64,000 bases of DNA from Caballeronia temeraria. GTDB taxonomy: Bacteria; Pseudomonadota; Gammaproteobacteria; Burkholderiales; Burkholderiaceae. Below the pieces are notes generated by a model. That model did no database searches and was not told where the DNA came from. It saw only the letters and a list, made by a program, of their open reading frames with translations. Position 1 is the first letter of the stretch. Each line of letters starts with the position of its first letter. A program made the position numbers and the translations under genes. Location: positions 1 through 64,000 of the forward strand of contig NZ_FCOI02000032.1 in assembly GCF_001544795.2 (NCBI RefSeq), written 5' to 3'. Positions 24,676 to 32,714 of the stretch are shown here, piece by piece.

Positions 24676-25626
24676 CTATGTGCTTTCGATGCCGAGCGCC
24701 GCAATCAGGCGCTCGCGTCGTTCCAGCGCCTGCAGCGAGCGTTTGCCGAGATGGGCGGCGACGAGATTGAGCAGACCCTCGCAGAACACGAAATAAGCGC
24801 CGATGCTGTTGCTGAAGAAGCTGCTCTCGTGCGGAACGAGAAACGCATGACGCGCGGGCGGCACGAGCGGCGACGCGAGCGTATCGGTGATCGCGATGAC
24901 GGTGCAGCCCGCTTCCTTTGCGGCGAGCGCTGCATCGACGACGCTGCGCGTATACGGCGCGACGCTCGCAACGATGACCACATCGCCGCGCTGCAACTGC
25001 GCCAGCCCTTCGGCGACGCCGAGACCGTGCGCGTCGAGCAGCGCGACATCGGTGCGGATCATGCCGAGGCCGTAGCAAAGGAAACTCGCGAGCGCGCTGA
25101 ACTGGCGCAGGCCGTGCACGCGCACGCGCTTCGCATCGGCGAGCAGGCGCGCGGCGCCGCGCAAATCGGCGGGCGATAACTGCGCGATGAAGCCTTCGAC
25201 ATTGCCGATCGATTCGCGCGCGAGCTTCACGACCATGTCGACTTCGGGCGCGGCGTTTCGCGCACGCGTCTTGCGGCTCGCGACGATGCGCTCCGCCTGC
25301 TCGCTATAGAAGTGCCGATGACGTTGCGCGAGGCTATCGCGGAACACGCTCTGAAAATCGGCGAATCCGGCATAGCCGAGCCTCGTCGACAGACGCGTGA
25401 GCGTGGATGCATTCACATCGAGCGATGCCGCGAGTTCGGTGATCGTGCGCACCGCGACTTCCTCGGGACGCTCGAGCAGCTTCGCGAGCACGGTGTGCGC
25501 CTTGCCGCCGAGCGAAACGTCGGCTTCGTCGCGTCCGATGCGTATCGCGAGCTCGCGCAAGCCGTCGACATTGCGCGGCGGCATCTGCATAGCGGTTTCA
25601 GTCGCGCTCTCTTTGCCTGTGTCCAT
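24676..25626 (-). CDS. MurR/RpiR family transcriptional regulator
   Basis: The 316-residue protein has an N-terminal RpiR helix-turn-helix (about 30-105, with ITELAASLDVNASTLTRLSTRLGYAGFADFQ). A SIS sugar-phosphate-binding domain follows (about 130-270, with KRVRVHGLRQFSALASF and VIAITDTLASPL). It probably senses a phosphorylated sugar; in this locus a ribose phosphate from C-P lyase would fit, but that is inference. The ATG at 25626 overlaps the upstream C45 gene by 29 bp; the in-frame ATG at 25590 is an alternative. It is co-transcribed with the C45 gene. Confidence 0.9.
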   Translation of the reverse strand: MDTGKESATETAMQMPPRNVDGLRELAIRIGRDEADVSLGGKAHTVLAKLLERPEEVAVRTITELAASLDVNASTLTRLSTRLGYAGFADFQSVFRDSLAQRHRHFYSEQAERIVASRKTRARNAAPEVDMVVKLARESIGNVEGFIAQLSPADLRGAARLLADAKRVRVHGLRQFSALASFLCYGLGMIRTDVALLDAHGLGVAEGLAQLQRGDVVIVASVAPYTRSVVDAALAAKEAGCTVIAITDTLASPLVPPARHAFLVPHESSFFSNSIGAYFVFCEGLLNLVAAHLGKRSLQALERRERLIAALGIEST

Positions 25627-26635
25627 TGATCATCCGGTAGCGGGCGGGTTGTCCGGGGTGTTCGTGAACCGCCCATTCGATGTGAGACGCATGAATGGCG
25701 ATGTCGGCGGTGGCGAGCGTGTTCTCGTGATCGGGATCGTCCGGCTGCGTGCGATGAATCGGCAGCGCGGCGTCGCCACGATCGGCGAGGATCGCGATCG
25801 GATCGATCTCGTCATTCGATGCGACCAGCGCATCGCCGCGTGTCTGCCGATGTCGCGACGAATCGGTGATGACCTGCGCGTAGCTCTGCATCGCGGGATG
25901 AATCGCGTGATTCGCATGCAACGATGGCGTCGCGACTTCGACGACAGAACAGGCGTGCGCACTGAATTCGACGCTCAACAACGCCGGGCTCTTGCACGCG
26001 CCCAGCGTCAGATGAAAGCCGCCCGCGCGCGGGTTGTCCCGCACGATCGACACCGCTTCGTCGATATCTCCGGCATCGAGCAACGCACGCGTCATTACCA
26101 TGCGCGGCACGCCAGCGACGATTTCACGCTGACGCAGGTTGTTCACGGTGATCGCGAGGCCGTTGTCCGTTACGGCGAACGTGTGGCCCGGCAGCGAGCC
26201 GGGATAGACGAATGCCGCGAAGCCGGTTCCACCGTCGATAGTGCATTGCGCGATCGCGCACTCTCCCGCGAAGCAGGGAAGGCCGTCCTCGTTATGGCTG
26301 ATGCGGCGCATCTGCGCGCCGGGAAGCTGCACGGTGGTGCAGCCATCGGGTGACATCGCCCAGAGATCGCCGCGGCAGTTCCACAGGAAGACGTCTTCGA
26401 AGGGCAGACGCAAGCCCGCAGCGAGACCGTGAAGCTCGTTCCACACGCGCGGGAAGCGCTCGCGCACGAGCGCGGCCATCGCGCGGGATGGCTCGCTGCC
26501 GCGCCATTGCATGACCGTCGCCCATGCGTGCGTGTTCAATAAGTGCGTGTGAACGGCGTTGGCGCCGAATCGGCCGAGTGCTTCGCCCGCCTCGCGCGGC
26601 GAGCCGGAAATGTCGATAAAGCCAAGTGCTGCCAT
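25598..26635 (-). CDS. C45-family autoproteolytic acyltransferase/hydrolase
   Basis: This 345-residue protein belongs to the peptidase C45 (acyl-CoA:6-aminopenicillanate acyltransferase-like) Ntn-hydrolase family. The likely cleavage and nucleophile site is Gly98-Cys99 in SPDGCTTVQLPG. Supporting family blocks are VWNELHGLAAGLRLPFEDVFLWN before it and GLAITVNNLRQREIVAGVPR after it. No signal peptide is seen. The natural substrate is unknown; members cleave or form amide bonds. It lies inside the phosphonate locus upstream of, and overlapping, an rpiR gene, and its promoter lies in a long palindrome. Confidence 0.85.
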   Translation of the reverse strand: MAALGFIDISGSPREAGEALGRFGANAVHTHLLNTHAWATVMQWRGSEPSRAMAALVRERFPRVWNELHGLAAGLRLPFEDVFLWNCRGDLWAMSPDGCTTVQLPGAQMRRISHNEDGLPCFAGECAIAQCTIDGGTGFAAFVYPGSLPGHTFAVTDNGLAITVNNLRQREIVAGVPRMVMTRALLDAGDIDEAVSIVRDNPRAGGFHLTLGACKSPALLSVEFSAHACSVVEVATPSLHANHAIHPAMQSYAQVITDSSRHRQTRGDALVASNDEIDPIAILADRGDAALPIHRTQPDDPDHENTLATADIAIHASHIEWAVHEHPGQPARYRMINGHRQRERD

Positions 26636-26651
26636 GAAGATGAGTCGCGTA

Positions 26652-26700
26652 ATTGCAAGTGGATTTGCGTCGATTATATCAACGCAAATCGGCTTGCAAT
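26652..26700 (-). promoter_or_regulatory. 49-bp palindrome containing the C45-rpiR promoter
   Basis: On the minus strand the sequence runs ATTGCAAG-CC-GATTTGCGT-TGATATAATCG-ACGCAAATC-CA-CTTGCAAT. Both outer 8-bp arms and both 9-bp GATTTGCGT arms pair perfectly. The centre holds a perfect TATAAT -10 hexamer, with TTGCAA about 15-16 bp upstream as a weak -35. It starts 17 bp upstream of the C45 start codon. There is no T run, so a terminator is less likely. This fits an operator overlapping the promoter, probably for the RpiR protein. Confidence 0.6.
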
Positions 26701-26715
26701 CAGCGCAGGGACACC

Positions 26716-27276
26716 TTAAGCGCGGCTCACGAGCGCGAGTAGATCGAGGAATTGCGTGCCGGCGTCGGCGAGCATGCCCGAATTGTCGATCTTCACAACA
26801 TGCGCATGCGAAGGCAGTTCGAACGCCGGGCGGCGCGCGAGACGCGCCTCGATCTGCCGCGCGTCTTCGCGTCCGCGACGCGCGAGGCGGGCGGCCAGCA
26901 CGGAGGGCGTGGCATCAATATGCACGAAGTGCGCGTGCGGATAACGCGCGAGCGCGAGTTCCGCGTGCTGCCGCGAGCCGTTCACGACGACGGGCCTGCC
27001 GCGCGCGAGCCACGCATCCAGCTCGATGCCGATGCCATAGCGCAGCCCGAGACTCTCCCAATGCATCGCGAAGAGGCCGTACGACAGCCGCGAAACGAAT
27101 TCATCAGGCGAAAGGGCGATATGGTTCTCGCCGTCCGCGACCGCGCGCGTGATATAGCGATGCGCGAACAGCACCTCCGCGCCGATGCGTTCGCGCGCGA
27201 AGCCGAGCAGCGAGTCCTTGCCCGCGCCCGACGGCCCCATCACGTAGATCAGTTTCGTGCTGTCCACTTCCTTCAT
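26716..27276 (-). CDS. phnN: Ribose 1,5-bisphosphate phosphokinase
   Basis: PhnN makes PRPP from ribose 1,5-bisphosphate, the last step that returns the ribose of the C-P lyase pathway to metabolism. The 186-residue protein has a Walker A GPSGAGKDS at about 13-21 and a guanylate-kinase-like fold. RYITRAVADGENHIALSPDEF is diagnostic for PhnN, as is HFVHIDATPSVLAARLARRGR. The start at 27276 overlaps the DUF1045 gene stop by 4 nt. It is the last gene of the phnF-DUF1045-phnN operon. Confidence 0.94.
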   Translation of the reverse strand: MKEVDSTKLIYVMGPSGAGKDSLLGFARERIGAEVLFAHRYITRAVADGENHIALSPDEFVSRLSYGLFAMHWESLGLRYGIGIELDAWLARGRPVVVNGSRQHAELALARYPHAHFVHIDATPSVLAARLARRGREDARQIEARLARRPAFELPSHAHVVKIDNSGMLADAGTQFLDLLALVSRA

Positions 27277-27965
27277 GCCACGTCCTGTGCGTTGTTGAAC
27301 GGCAGGCGCTGCCACAGCGTGAACGGCGCGCCCGGTTGCGGTTCGATGAAAAGCGCGGCGCCGTGCACCGGCAACGCGCCGAGCGCGTCGATGCGCTGTG
27401 TCCATTCCGATACGATCGATGCGCGCGCGTTCGCGTCGTTGAGCGAATCGGAAAGCGTCATATGGAAGCGATATTCGTCCATGACATACGGATAGCCCCA
27501 TTCGCGCAGCAGTTCGATTTGCCGCGCGCTCATGCCATCGACGATGCGCCGCTCGATGCTTTCCCGCGAGGGCATCATACGCAACGCCGCGAGTGCGTTC
27601 AGTGCGCTTGCGGCCAGTGCGCGAAGGGTCGCATCGTCGTTTTCCAAGGCGGGCCGCAGCGCGACGAAACGGCCGATTTCCGCGGCTTTCACCGGCATCT
27701 CGAAGCGCGGCACCGAGCCGGCCCATGCGCGCGCGCATGCAAGCACATCGGACAACTCGACGCCCGGCGCCATCTGGAACGGCGCGACGAGCGTCGCGTG
27801 CCAGCCGTAACGGCGCGGCGCGTGCGTCACGGCATGCGCGGGCGTCGCGCTTTCCCGTCCGTTCTCGGGATCGCGGCCGAGCCAATCGCACCCTTCGCGC
27901 CACCATGCGGACGACGCGGGCGGCGCGTAATACAGCGCCACGCGCGGATGGGCGGCGCCGCTCAT
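27273..27965 (-). CDS. DUF1045 phosphonate-operon protein, 2H-phosphoesterase-like
   Basis: The 230-residue protein belongs to the DUF1045 family found in phn operons. It carries the two HxT motifs of the 2H phosphoesterase superfamily: H56-A-T in YGWHATLVAPF and H168-M-T in YRFHMTLSDSL. 2H enzymes open cyclic phosphodiesters. C-P lyase yields 5-phosphoribosyl 1,2-cyclic phosphate, normally opened by PhnP. No phnP is in the window, so this protein may do that step (inference). It is coupled by 4-nt overlaps to phnF upstream and phnN downstream. Confidence 0.88.
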   Translation of the reverse strand: MSGAAHPRVALYYAPPASSAWWREGCDWLGRDPENGRESATPAHAVTHAPRRYGWHATLVAPFQMAPGVELSDVLACARAWAGSVPRFEMPVKAAEIGRFVALRPALENDDATLRALAASALNALAALRMMPSRESIERRIVDGMSARQIELLREWGYPYVMDEYRFHMTLSDSLNDANARASIVSEWTQRIDALGALPVHGAALFIEPQPGAPFTLWQRLPFNNAQDVA

Positions 27966-28720
27966 AGATCGTGCTCGACCATCAGTTGCACGCGATCCGC
28001 CGCGAAATGCGTGATGCCGTACTTGATCGGCACGCCGTCTTCGTCGACATCGACGTTCTCGACCCACAGCACCGGCTGCTGCCGATTGATCTGCAAGCGC
28101 CGCGCCACGTCCGACGAGGGCAGCACGCTGCCGATGCGGCTCCATTTGCGCATGTAATCCTTTACGCCGAACTGTTCGAGCGCCGCGCTGACGCCGCCCG
28201 CCGCTTCGATGGCGGTAGGCAGTTCGTTGAAGCGCGCGGCCGGATACCAGTTGCGCGCGTAGGTCATCGGAATGCCGTCGGAGTCGTGGCGCGTTTCGAT
28301 CTGATAGACGAGCGTGCCCGCGCGCACGCCGAGCGCCTTCGCGACCGTCGGATCGGCCTTCACGCGCTCAGACGTGAGCACGACGCCCGCCGACGTATGC
28401 TTCTGGCGGCGCAGATTCTCGGTAAAGCGCGTGCGCCGGCCGATCTGATAGTCGATCGCGCCCGGCTGCACGAACGTGCCGCGCCCCTGCTCGACGCTGA
28501 CGAGGCCGGTCGCGGCGAGCCGCAGCATCGCGCGGCGTACCGTATGACGGTTGACGTCGAAGCGCTTGGCCAGCTCCGCCTCGCTGGGCAGGCGTCCTTC
28601 GTCGCCGAAGCTTTTCGCGGCGATCTCGGCGGCCAGGATCTGCTCGATCTGCCGCCAGACCGCGACCCCCGCGCCGCGCTCGACGGCAACGCCAGGCGCG
28701 GCATTTTCATTGGATGTCAT
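27962..28720 (-). CDS. phnF: GntR family phosphonate regulator PhnF
   Basis: PhnF represses phosphonate genes. The 252-residue protein has a GntR winged helix (residues about 17-85, LPSEAELAKRFDVNRHTVRRAMLRLAATGLVSVEQGRGTFV) and a C-terminal UTRA effector domain. The ATG at 28720 is chosen; a frame open to 28801 would run toward the operator. It is divergent from phnG with a 163-bp gap carrying a 20-bp palindrome. It heads a leftward operon with DUF1045 and phnN. Confidence 0.93.
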   Translation of the reverse strand: MTSNENAAPGVAVERGAGVAVWRQIEQILAAEIAAKSFGDEGRLPSEAELAKRFDVNRHTVRRAMLRLAATGLVSVEQGRGTFVQPGAIDYQIGRRTRFTENLRRQKHTSAGVVLTSERVKADPTVAKALGVRAGTLVYQIETRHDSDGIPMTYARNWYPAARFNELPTAIEAAGGVSAALEQFGVKDYMRKWSRIGSVLPSSDVARRLQINRQQPVLWVENVDVDEDGVPIKYGITHFAADRVQLMVEHDL

Positions 28721-28808
28721 TGCGCTGTCATTCCTGTCGGTTTGAATATCGTTCTCTCGGATTGTAGTGCGCAACTCGTGATGGAAATGTGAAAGCCTCA
28801 CTACATGA

Positions 28809-28828
28809 CTAAACGTCTAGACGACTAG
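28809..28828. promoter_or_regulatory. PhnF operator between phnF and phnG
   Basis: CTAAACGTCTAGACGACTAG is a 20-bp palindrome (8 of 10 arm positions pair) centred on TCTAGA. It lies 55 bp before phnG and 88 bp from the phnF start, so one site can govern both divergent operons. A related palindrome lies upstream of phnC. Confidence 0.65.
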
Positions 28829-28883
28829 ATCAGACAACGAGTAGCATGACGACGACCGAATCCTTCCAGACAAAGGGAAAGCG

Positions 28884-29366
28884 ATGAGTACTTCAATGGA
28901 GCCGCGCGAAGCACGAGGCCGCCGCGAGTGGATGGCGGTGCTTGCGCGCACGCCGCGCGACGCGCTGCAACACGCGCTGGACGCCGCGCTCGACGGCGCG
29001 AAGGTGCCCGACTACGAGTGGCTGCGCGCGCCGGACATCGGGCTTGCGATGGTGCGCGCGCGCATCGGCGGCACGGGCGATGCGTTCAATCTCGGCGAAA
29101 CGACCGTCACGCGGGCCACGCTGCGTCTGCGCACCGGCGACGGCAGCGCGCCGGTCGGCGTCGCGGTGCACATGGGCCGCGACAAGGAACGCGCGACGCT
29201 CGCCGCGCTCGTCGACGCGCTGTTGCAGATGCCGCGTTTCGCGGACACGTTGCAGGCGCGGCTGGTCGAGCCGCTGGCTGCGCGCATCGCCGATGAAAGG
29301 CGTCGCAAAGAGGCCGAAGCGGCCGCGACGAAGGTCGAATTCTTCACGATGGTGAGAGGCGAATGA
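28884..29366 (+). CDS. phnG: C-P lyase subunit PhnG
   Basis: PhnG is a core subunit of the C-P lyase complex, which with PhnI and PhnH/PhnL makes ribose 1-methylphosphonate 5-triphosphate from ATP and a phosphonate. The 160-residue protein shows the family blocks REWMAVLARTPRDAL, GLAMVRARIGGTGDAFNLGE and VTRATLRL. It overlaps phnH by 4 nt and is the first gene of the rightward phnGHIJKLM operon. Confidence 0.94.
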   Translation: MSTSMEPREARGRREWMAVLARTPRDALQHALDAALDGAKVPDYEWLRAPDIGLAMVRARIGGTGDAFNLGETTVTRATLRLRTGDGSAPVGVAVHMGRDKERATLAALVDALLQMPRFADTLQARLVEPLAARIADERRRKEAEAAATKVEFFTMVRGE

Positions 29367-29986
29367 TGCGGATCGACATGACCACGCTCGTGCCCGGCTT
29401 CAACGACACGGTGCACGACGCACAGCGCGTCTTTCGCGCCTTGCTCGACGCGTTGTCGCGCCCGGGCAGCATCGTCGCGATCGACGCCGCGCTGCCGAAT
29501 AACCACGCAATGCGCGACGGGCTCGCCGGACGCGTGCCGCTCGCGGCCTTCGCGTCGCTGCTGGCGCTGACGGATTATTCGACGCCGGTCTTCATCGAAC
29601 GCGAAGACAACGTGCTCGGCGACGCGCTGCGTTTCCATGCGAGCGCGCCACTGACCCGCGATCGCCGCGAGGCCGCGTTCGTCTATATCGACGATGCGCG
29701 CACCATGCCTTCGCTCGATGCGTTCTCGCACGGCGAGCCCGAATCGCCCGAGCATGCCGCGACGCTCTTCATTCGCGTGCCGTCGCTGACCGAAGGCGAG
29801 CCGCTCGTGTGGCGCGGTCCCGGCATCGCGCAATCGCGCAGCGTGGCCATCGCGGGATTGTCGCGCGAGTTCTGGCGGCAGCGCGCGGCGCTCACCGCGC
29901 TCTTTCCTTGCGGCATCGATTGCTACTTCGTCGCGGGCAGCGCGCTCGTCGGCCTGCCGCGCACGACGCATGTGGAGGTGAACTGA
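29363..29986 (+). CDS. phnH: C-P lyase subunit PhnH
   Basis: PhnH is a dimeric structural subunit of the C-P lyase core. The 207-residue protein starts PGFNDTVHDAQRVFRALLDALSRPGSI, the conserved N-terminal block. It ends with LFPCGIDCYFVAGSALVGLPRTTHVE, as expected. Its stop and the phnI start overlap in TGATG. Confidence 0.95.
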   Translation: MMRIDMTTLVPGFNDTVHDAQRVFRALLDALSRPGSIVAIDAALPNNHAMRDGLAGRVPLAAFASLLALTDYSTPVFIEREDNVLGDALRFHASAPLTRDRREAAFVYIDDARTMPSLDAFSHGEPESPEHAATLFIRVPSLTEGEPLVWRGPGIAQSRSVAIAGLSREFWRQRAALTALFPCGIDCYFVAGSALVGLPRTTHVEVN

Positions 29987-31086
29987 TGTACGTCGCGGTC
30001 AAAGGCGGCGAACGCGCCATCGAACGTTCATGGGATGTGCTCGCGAAGAAGCGTCGCGGCGATGTCTCCGTGCCCGAGTTGTCGGTCGCGCAGATTCGCG
30101 AGCAGATGCGGCTCGCCGTCGCGCGCGTGATGACCGAAGGCTCCGTCTACGACGAAGACCTTGCCGCGCTCGCGATCAAGCAGGCTGCCGGCGATCTCGT
30201 CGAAGCCATCTTTCTGTTGCGTGCGTATCGCACGACATTGCCGCGCTTCGGCTACACGCTGCCGATCGACACGGAAGCAATGTGCGTCGAGCGCCGCATT
30301 TCGGCGGCCTTCAAGGACATTCCCGGCGGTCAGATGCTGGGCGGCACGTACGATTACACGCAACGTCTGCTCGATTTCACGTTGCTCGCCGAAGGTCAGC
30401 AAGCCAGCGATGCAACGATCGAAGCGAAAGCGCTGGATGCGAGTGCGATGCCCCGCGTGCTGTCCATGCTCGACAAGGAAGGTCTGATCGAGCAGGAACG
30501 CGCGCACGAAAATGCGCCGGAACCAGGCGATCTCTCGCGCGAGCCGCTGTCCTTTCCCGCCGATCGTTCGACGCGTCTGCAAAACCTCGCGCGCGGCGAC
30601 GAAGGCTTTCTGCTCGCGGTCGGCTACGCGACGCAGCGCGGCTATGCGCACAGTCATCCGTTCGCGGGCGAGATCCGTCACGGCGAAGTGGCGGTGGAAA
30701 TATGGGTCGATGAACTGGGCTTTGCCGTCGAGATCGGCGATATCGACATCACCGAGTGTCAGATGATCAACCAGTTCGCGGGCAGCGGCGATGTGCCGCC
30801 GACGTTCACGCAAGGCTACGGTCTCGCATTCGGCCATTCGGAGCGCAAGGCGATGGCGATGGCGCTCGTGGATCGCGCGTTGCGTGCGGAAGAACTGGGC
30901 GAGTCCGTCGGCTCGCCCACGCAGGACCCCGAATTCGTGCTGTATCACAGCGATAACGTGGAAGCGTCCGGTTTCGTGCAGCATCTGAAATTGCCGCATT
31001 ACGTCGATTTTCAATCCGAGCTGGAATTGCTGCGCCGTTTGCGCGCCGCGCACGGCCCGGACGACAACCAGGAGAATGCGGCATGA
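29986..31086 (+). CDS. phnI: C-P lyase subunit PhnI
   Basis: PhnI is the nucleosidase subunit that, within the complex, swaps the adenine of ATP for the phosphonate. The 366-residue protein begins MYVAVKGGERAIERSWDVL and contains the conserved GYAHSHPFAGEIRHGEVAVEI and DITECQMINQFAGSGDVPPTFTQGYGL segments. The ATG at 29986 shares one base with the phnH stop. The stop overlaps the phnJ start by 4 nt. Confidence 0.96.
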   Translation: MYVAVKGGERAIERSWDVLAKKRRGDVSVPELSVAQIREQMRLAVARVMTEGSVYDEDLAALAIKQAAGDLVEAIFLLRAYRTTLPRFGYTLPIDTEAMCVERRISAAFKDIPGGQMLGGTYDYTQRLLDFTLLAEGQQASDATIEAKALDASAMPRVLSMLDKEGLIEQERAHENAPEPGDLSREPLSFPADRSTRLQNLARGDEGFLLAVGYATQRGYAHSHPFAGEIRHGEVAVEIWVDELGFAVEIGDIDITECQMINQFAGSGDVPPTFTQGYGLAFGHSERKAMAMALVDRALRAEELGESVGSPTQDPEFVLYHSDNVEASGFVQHLKLPHYVDFQSELELLRRLRAAHGPDDNQENAA

Positions 31087-31937
31087 ACGCACTCACCGAA
31101 GGCTATAACTTCGCGTATCTCGACGAGCAGACCAAGCGCATGATCCGCCGCGCGCTGCTCAAGGCCGTCGCGGTGCCGGGCTATCAGGTGCCGTTCGCAT
31201 CGCGCGAAATGCCGTTGCCGTATGGATGGGGCACGGGCGGTTTGCAGGTGACCTCGGCCATCATCGGCGAAAGCGATACGCTGAAGGTCATCGATCAAGG
31301 CTCCGACGAGACGACGAACGCGGTGAACATCCGCCGCTTCTTCGCGCGCACGGCGGGCGTCGCGACCACCACGCGCACCGCCGATGCGAGCATCGTGCAG
31401 ACGCGTCACCGCATTCCGGAGACGCCGCTGACGGACAAGCAGATCATCGTCTATCAGGTGCCGATGCCCGAGCCGCTGTTCCACCTCGAACCGCGCGTGA
31501 CGGAATGCAAGAAGCTGCACGCGCTCGCGGACTATGGCCTCATCAACGTCAAATACTATGAGGATATCGTGCAGCACGGCAGCATCGCGACGACCTACGA
31601 TTATCCGGTGCTGGTGAACGACCGCTATCTGACGTCGCCCTCGCCGATCCCGAAGTTCGACAATCCGAAGATGCACATGAACCCCGCGTTGCAGCTCTTC
31701 GGCGCGGGCCGCGAGCGGCGCATCTACGCCATTCCGCCTTATACGAAGGTGAAGAGCCTGGATTTCGAGGACCATCCGTTCAGCGTGCAGAAGTGGGAGC
31801 ATGCGTGCGCATTGTGCGGCTCGCATGAAAGCTTCCTCGACGAAATGATCGTCGACGATCAGGGCACGCGCATGTTCGTCTGCTCCGACAGCGATTACTG
31901 CCATAGCCGTCGCGACGACGAAGAGGTGACGCAATGA
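31083..31937 (+). CDS. phnJ: C-P lyase, radical SAM subunit PhnJ
   Basis: PhnJ breaks the carbon-phosphorus bond, releasing methane (or another alkane) and 5-phosphoribosyl 1,2-cyclic phosphate. The 284-residue protein has the iron-sulfur cysteines Cys242, Cys245 and Cys267 and the catalytic-type Cys273 (in DSDYCHS). The glycine of AVPGYQVPF (Gly33) is the expected radical site. All key residues are intact, so the complex should be active. It is coupled by 4-nt overlaps to phnI and phnK. Confidence 0.97.
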   Translation: MNALTEGYNFAYLDEQTKRMIRRALLKAVAVPGYQVPFASREMPLPYGWGTGGLQVTSAIIGESDTLKVIDQGSDETTNAVNIRRFFARTAGVATTTRTADASIVQTRHRIPETPLTDKQIIVYQVPMPEPLFHLEPRVTECKKLHALADYGLINVKYYEDIVQHGSIATTYDYPVLVNDRYLTSPSPIPKFDNPKMHMNPALQLFGAGRERRIYAIPPYTKVKSLDFEDHPFSVQKWEHACALCGSHESFLDEMIVDDQGTRMFVCSDSDYCHSRRDDEEVTQ

Positions 31938-32704
31938 ACGCACTCCTGAAAGCGACGCGCCTCACGAAGCGCTACGACGGCCGCGGCGGCTGCGTCGATG
32001 TCGATCTCGATGTCCATCCGGGCGAAGTGCTGTGCATCGTCGGGGAATCGGGATCGGGCAAATCGACCTTGCTGAACGCGCTCGCATTGCGCAGCGAGAT
32101 CGATGGCGGCGCGCTCACCTACACGACGCGCGAAGGCGAAGCGCTCGATCTGCTGACGCTCGCCGAGCTGCGCAAGCGCCTCCTGTCGCGCACCGAATGG
32201 GGCTTCGTGCATCAGAACGCGCGCGATGGCTTGCGCCGCAATGTATCGGCGGGCGCGAACATCGGTGAACCGCTGATGGCGATCGGCGCGCGTCATTATG
32301 GCCGTCTGCGTGAAACGGCCGCCGACTGGATGAGCCGCGTCGAACTGGATGCGGCGCGCATCGACGAATTGCCTTCGGCGTTTTCGGGCGGCATGCAACA
32401 GCGTCTGCAGGTCGCGCGTAATCTGGTGACGGGTCCGCGTCTCGTGTTCATGGATGAACCCACCGCCGGCCTCGATGTCTCCGTGCAGGCGCGTCTGCTC
32501 GATCTGCTGCGCACGCTCACGAGCAAGCTGCATCTCGCGGCGGTGATCGTCACGCACGATATCGGCGTGGCGCGGCTGCTCGCGCATCGGCTGATGGTGA
32601 TGAAGGACGGGCGCGTCGTCGAAAGCGGCCTCACGGATCAGGTGCTCGACGATCCGCAACATCCTTATACGCAGACGCTCGTCGCGTCCGTGTTGCCCGT
32701 TTGA
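31934..32704 (+). CDS. phnK: C-P lyase ABC-type ATPase PhnK
   Basis: PhnK is an ABC-type ATPase that docks on the C-P lyase core rather than on a membrane permease. The 256-residue protein has Walker A GESGSGKST, signature FSGGMQQR, Walker B LVFMDEP and switch VTHDIG. It overlaps phnJ by 4 nt and precedes phnL by 10 bp. Confidence 0.95.
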   Translation: MNALLKATRLTKRYDGRGGCVDVDLDVHPGEVLCIVGESGSGKSTLLNALALRSEIDGGALTYTTREGEALDLLTLAELRKRLLSRTEWGFVHQNARDGLRRNVSAGANIGEPLMAIGARHYGRLRETAADWMSRVELDAARIDELPSAFSGGMQQRLQVARNLVTGPRLVFMDEPTAGLDVSVQARLLDLLRTLTSKLHLAAVIVTHDIGVARLLAHRLMVMKDGRVVESGLTDQVLDDPQHPYTQTLVASVLPV

Positions 32705-32714
32705 GGTTCGACCG

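Noticed and set aside
27962..28801. Longer phnF start at 28801
   Set aside because: It would add 27 unconserved residues and bring the coding region close to the operator; the ATG at 28720 gives a normal GntR N terminus.
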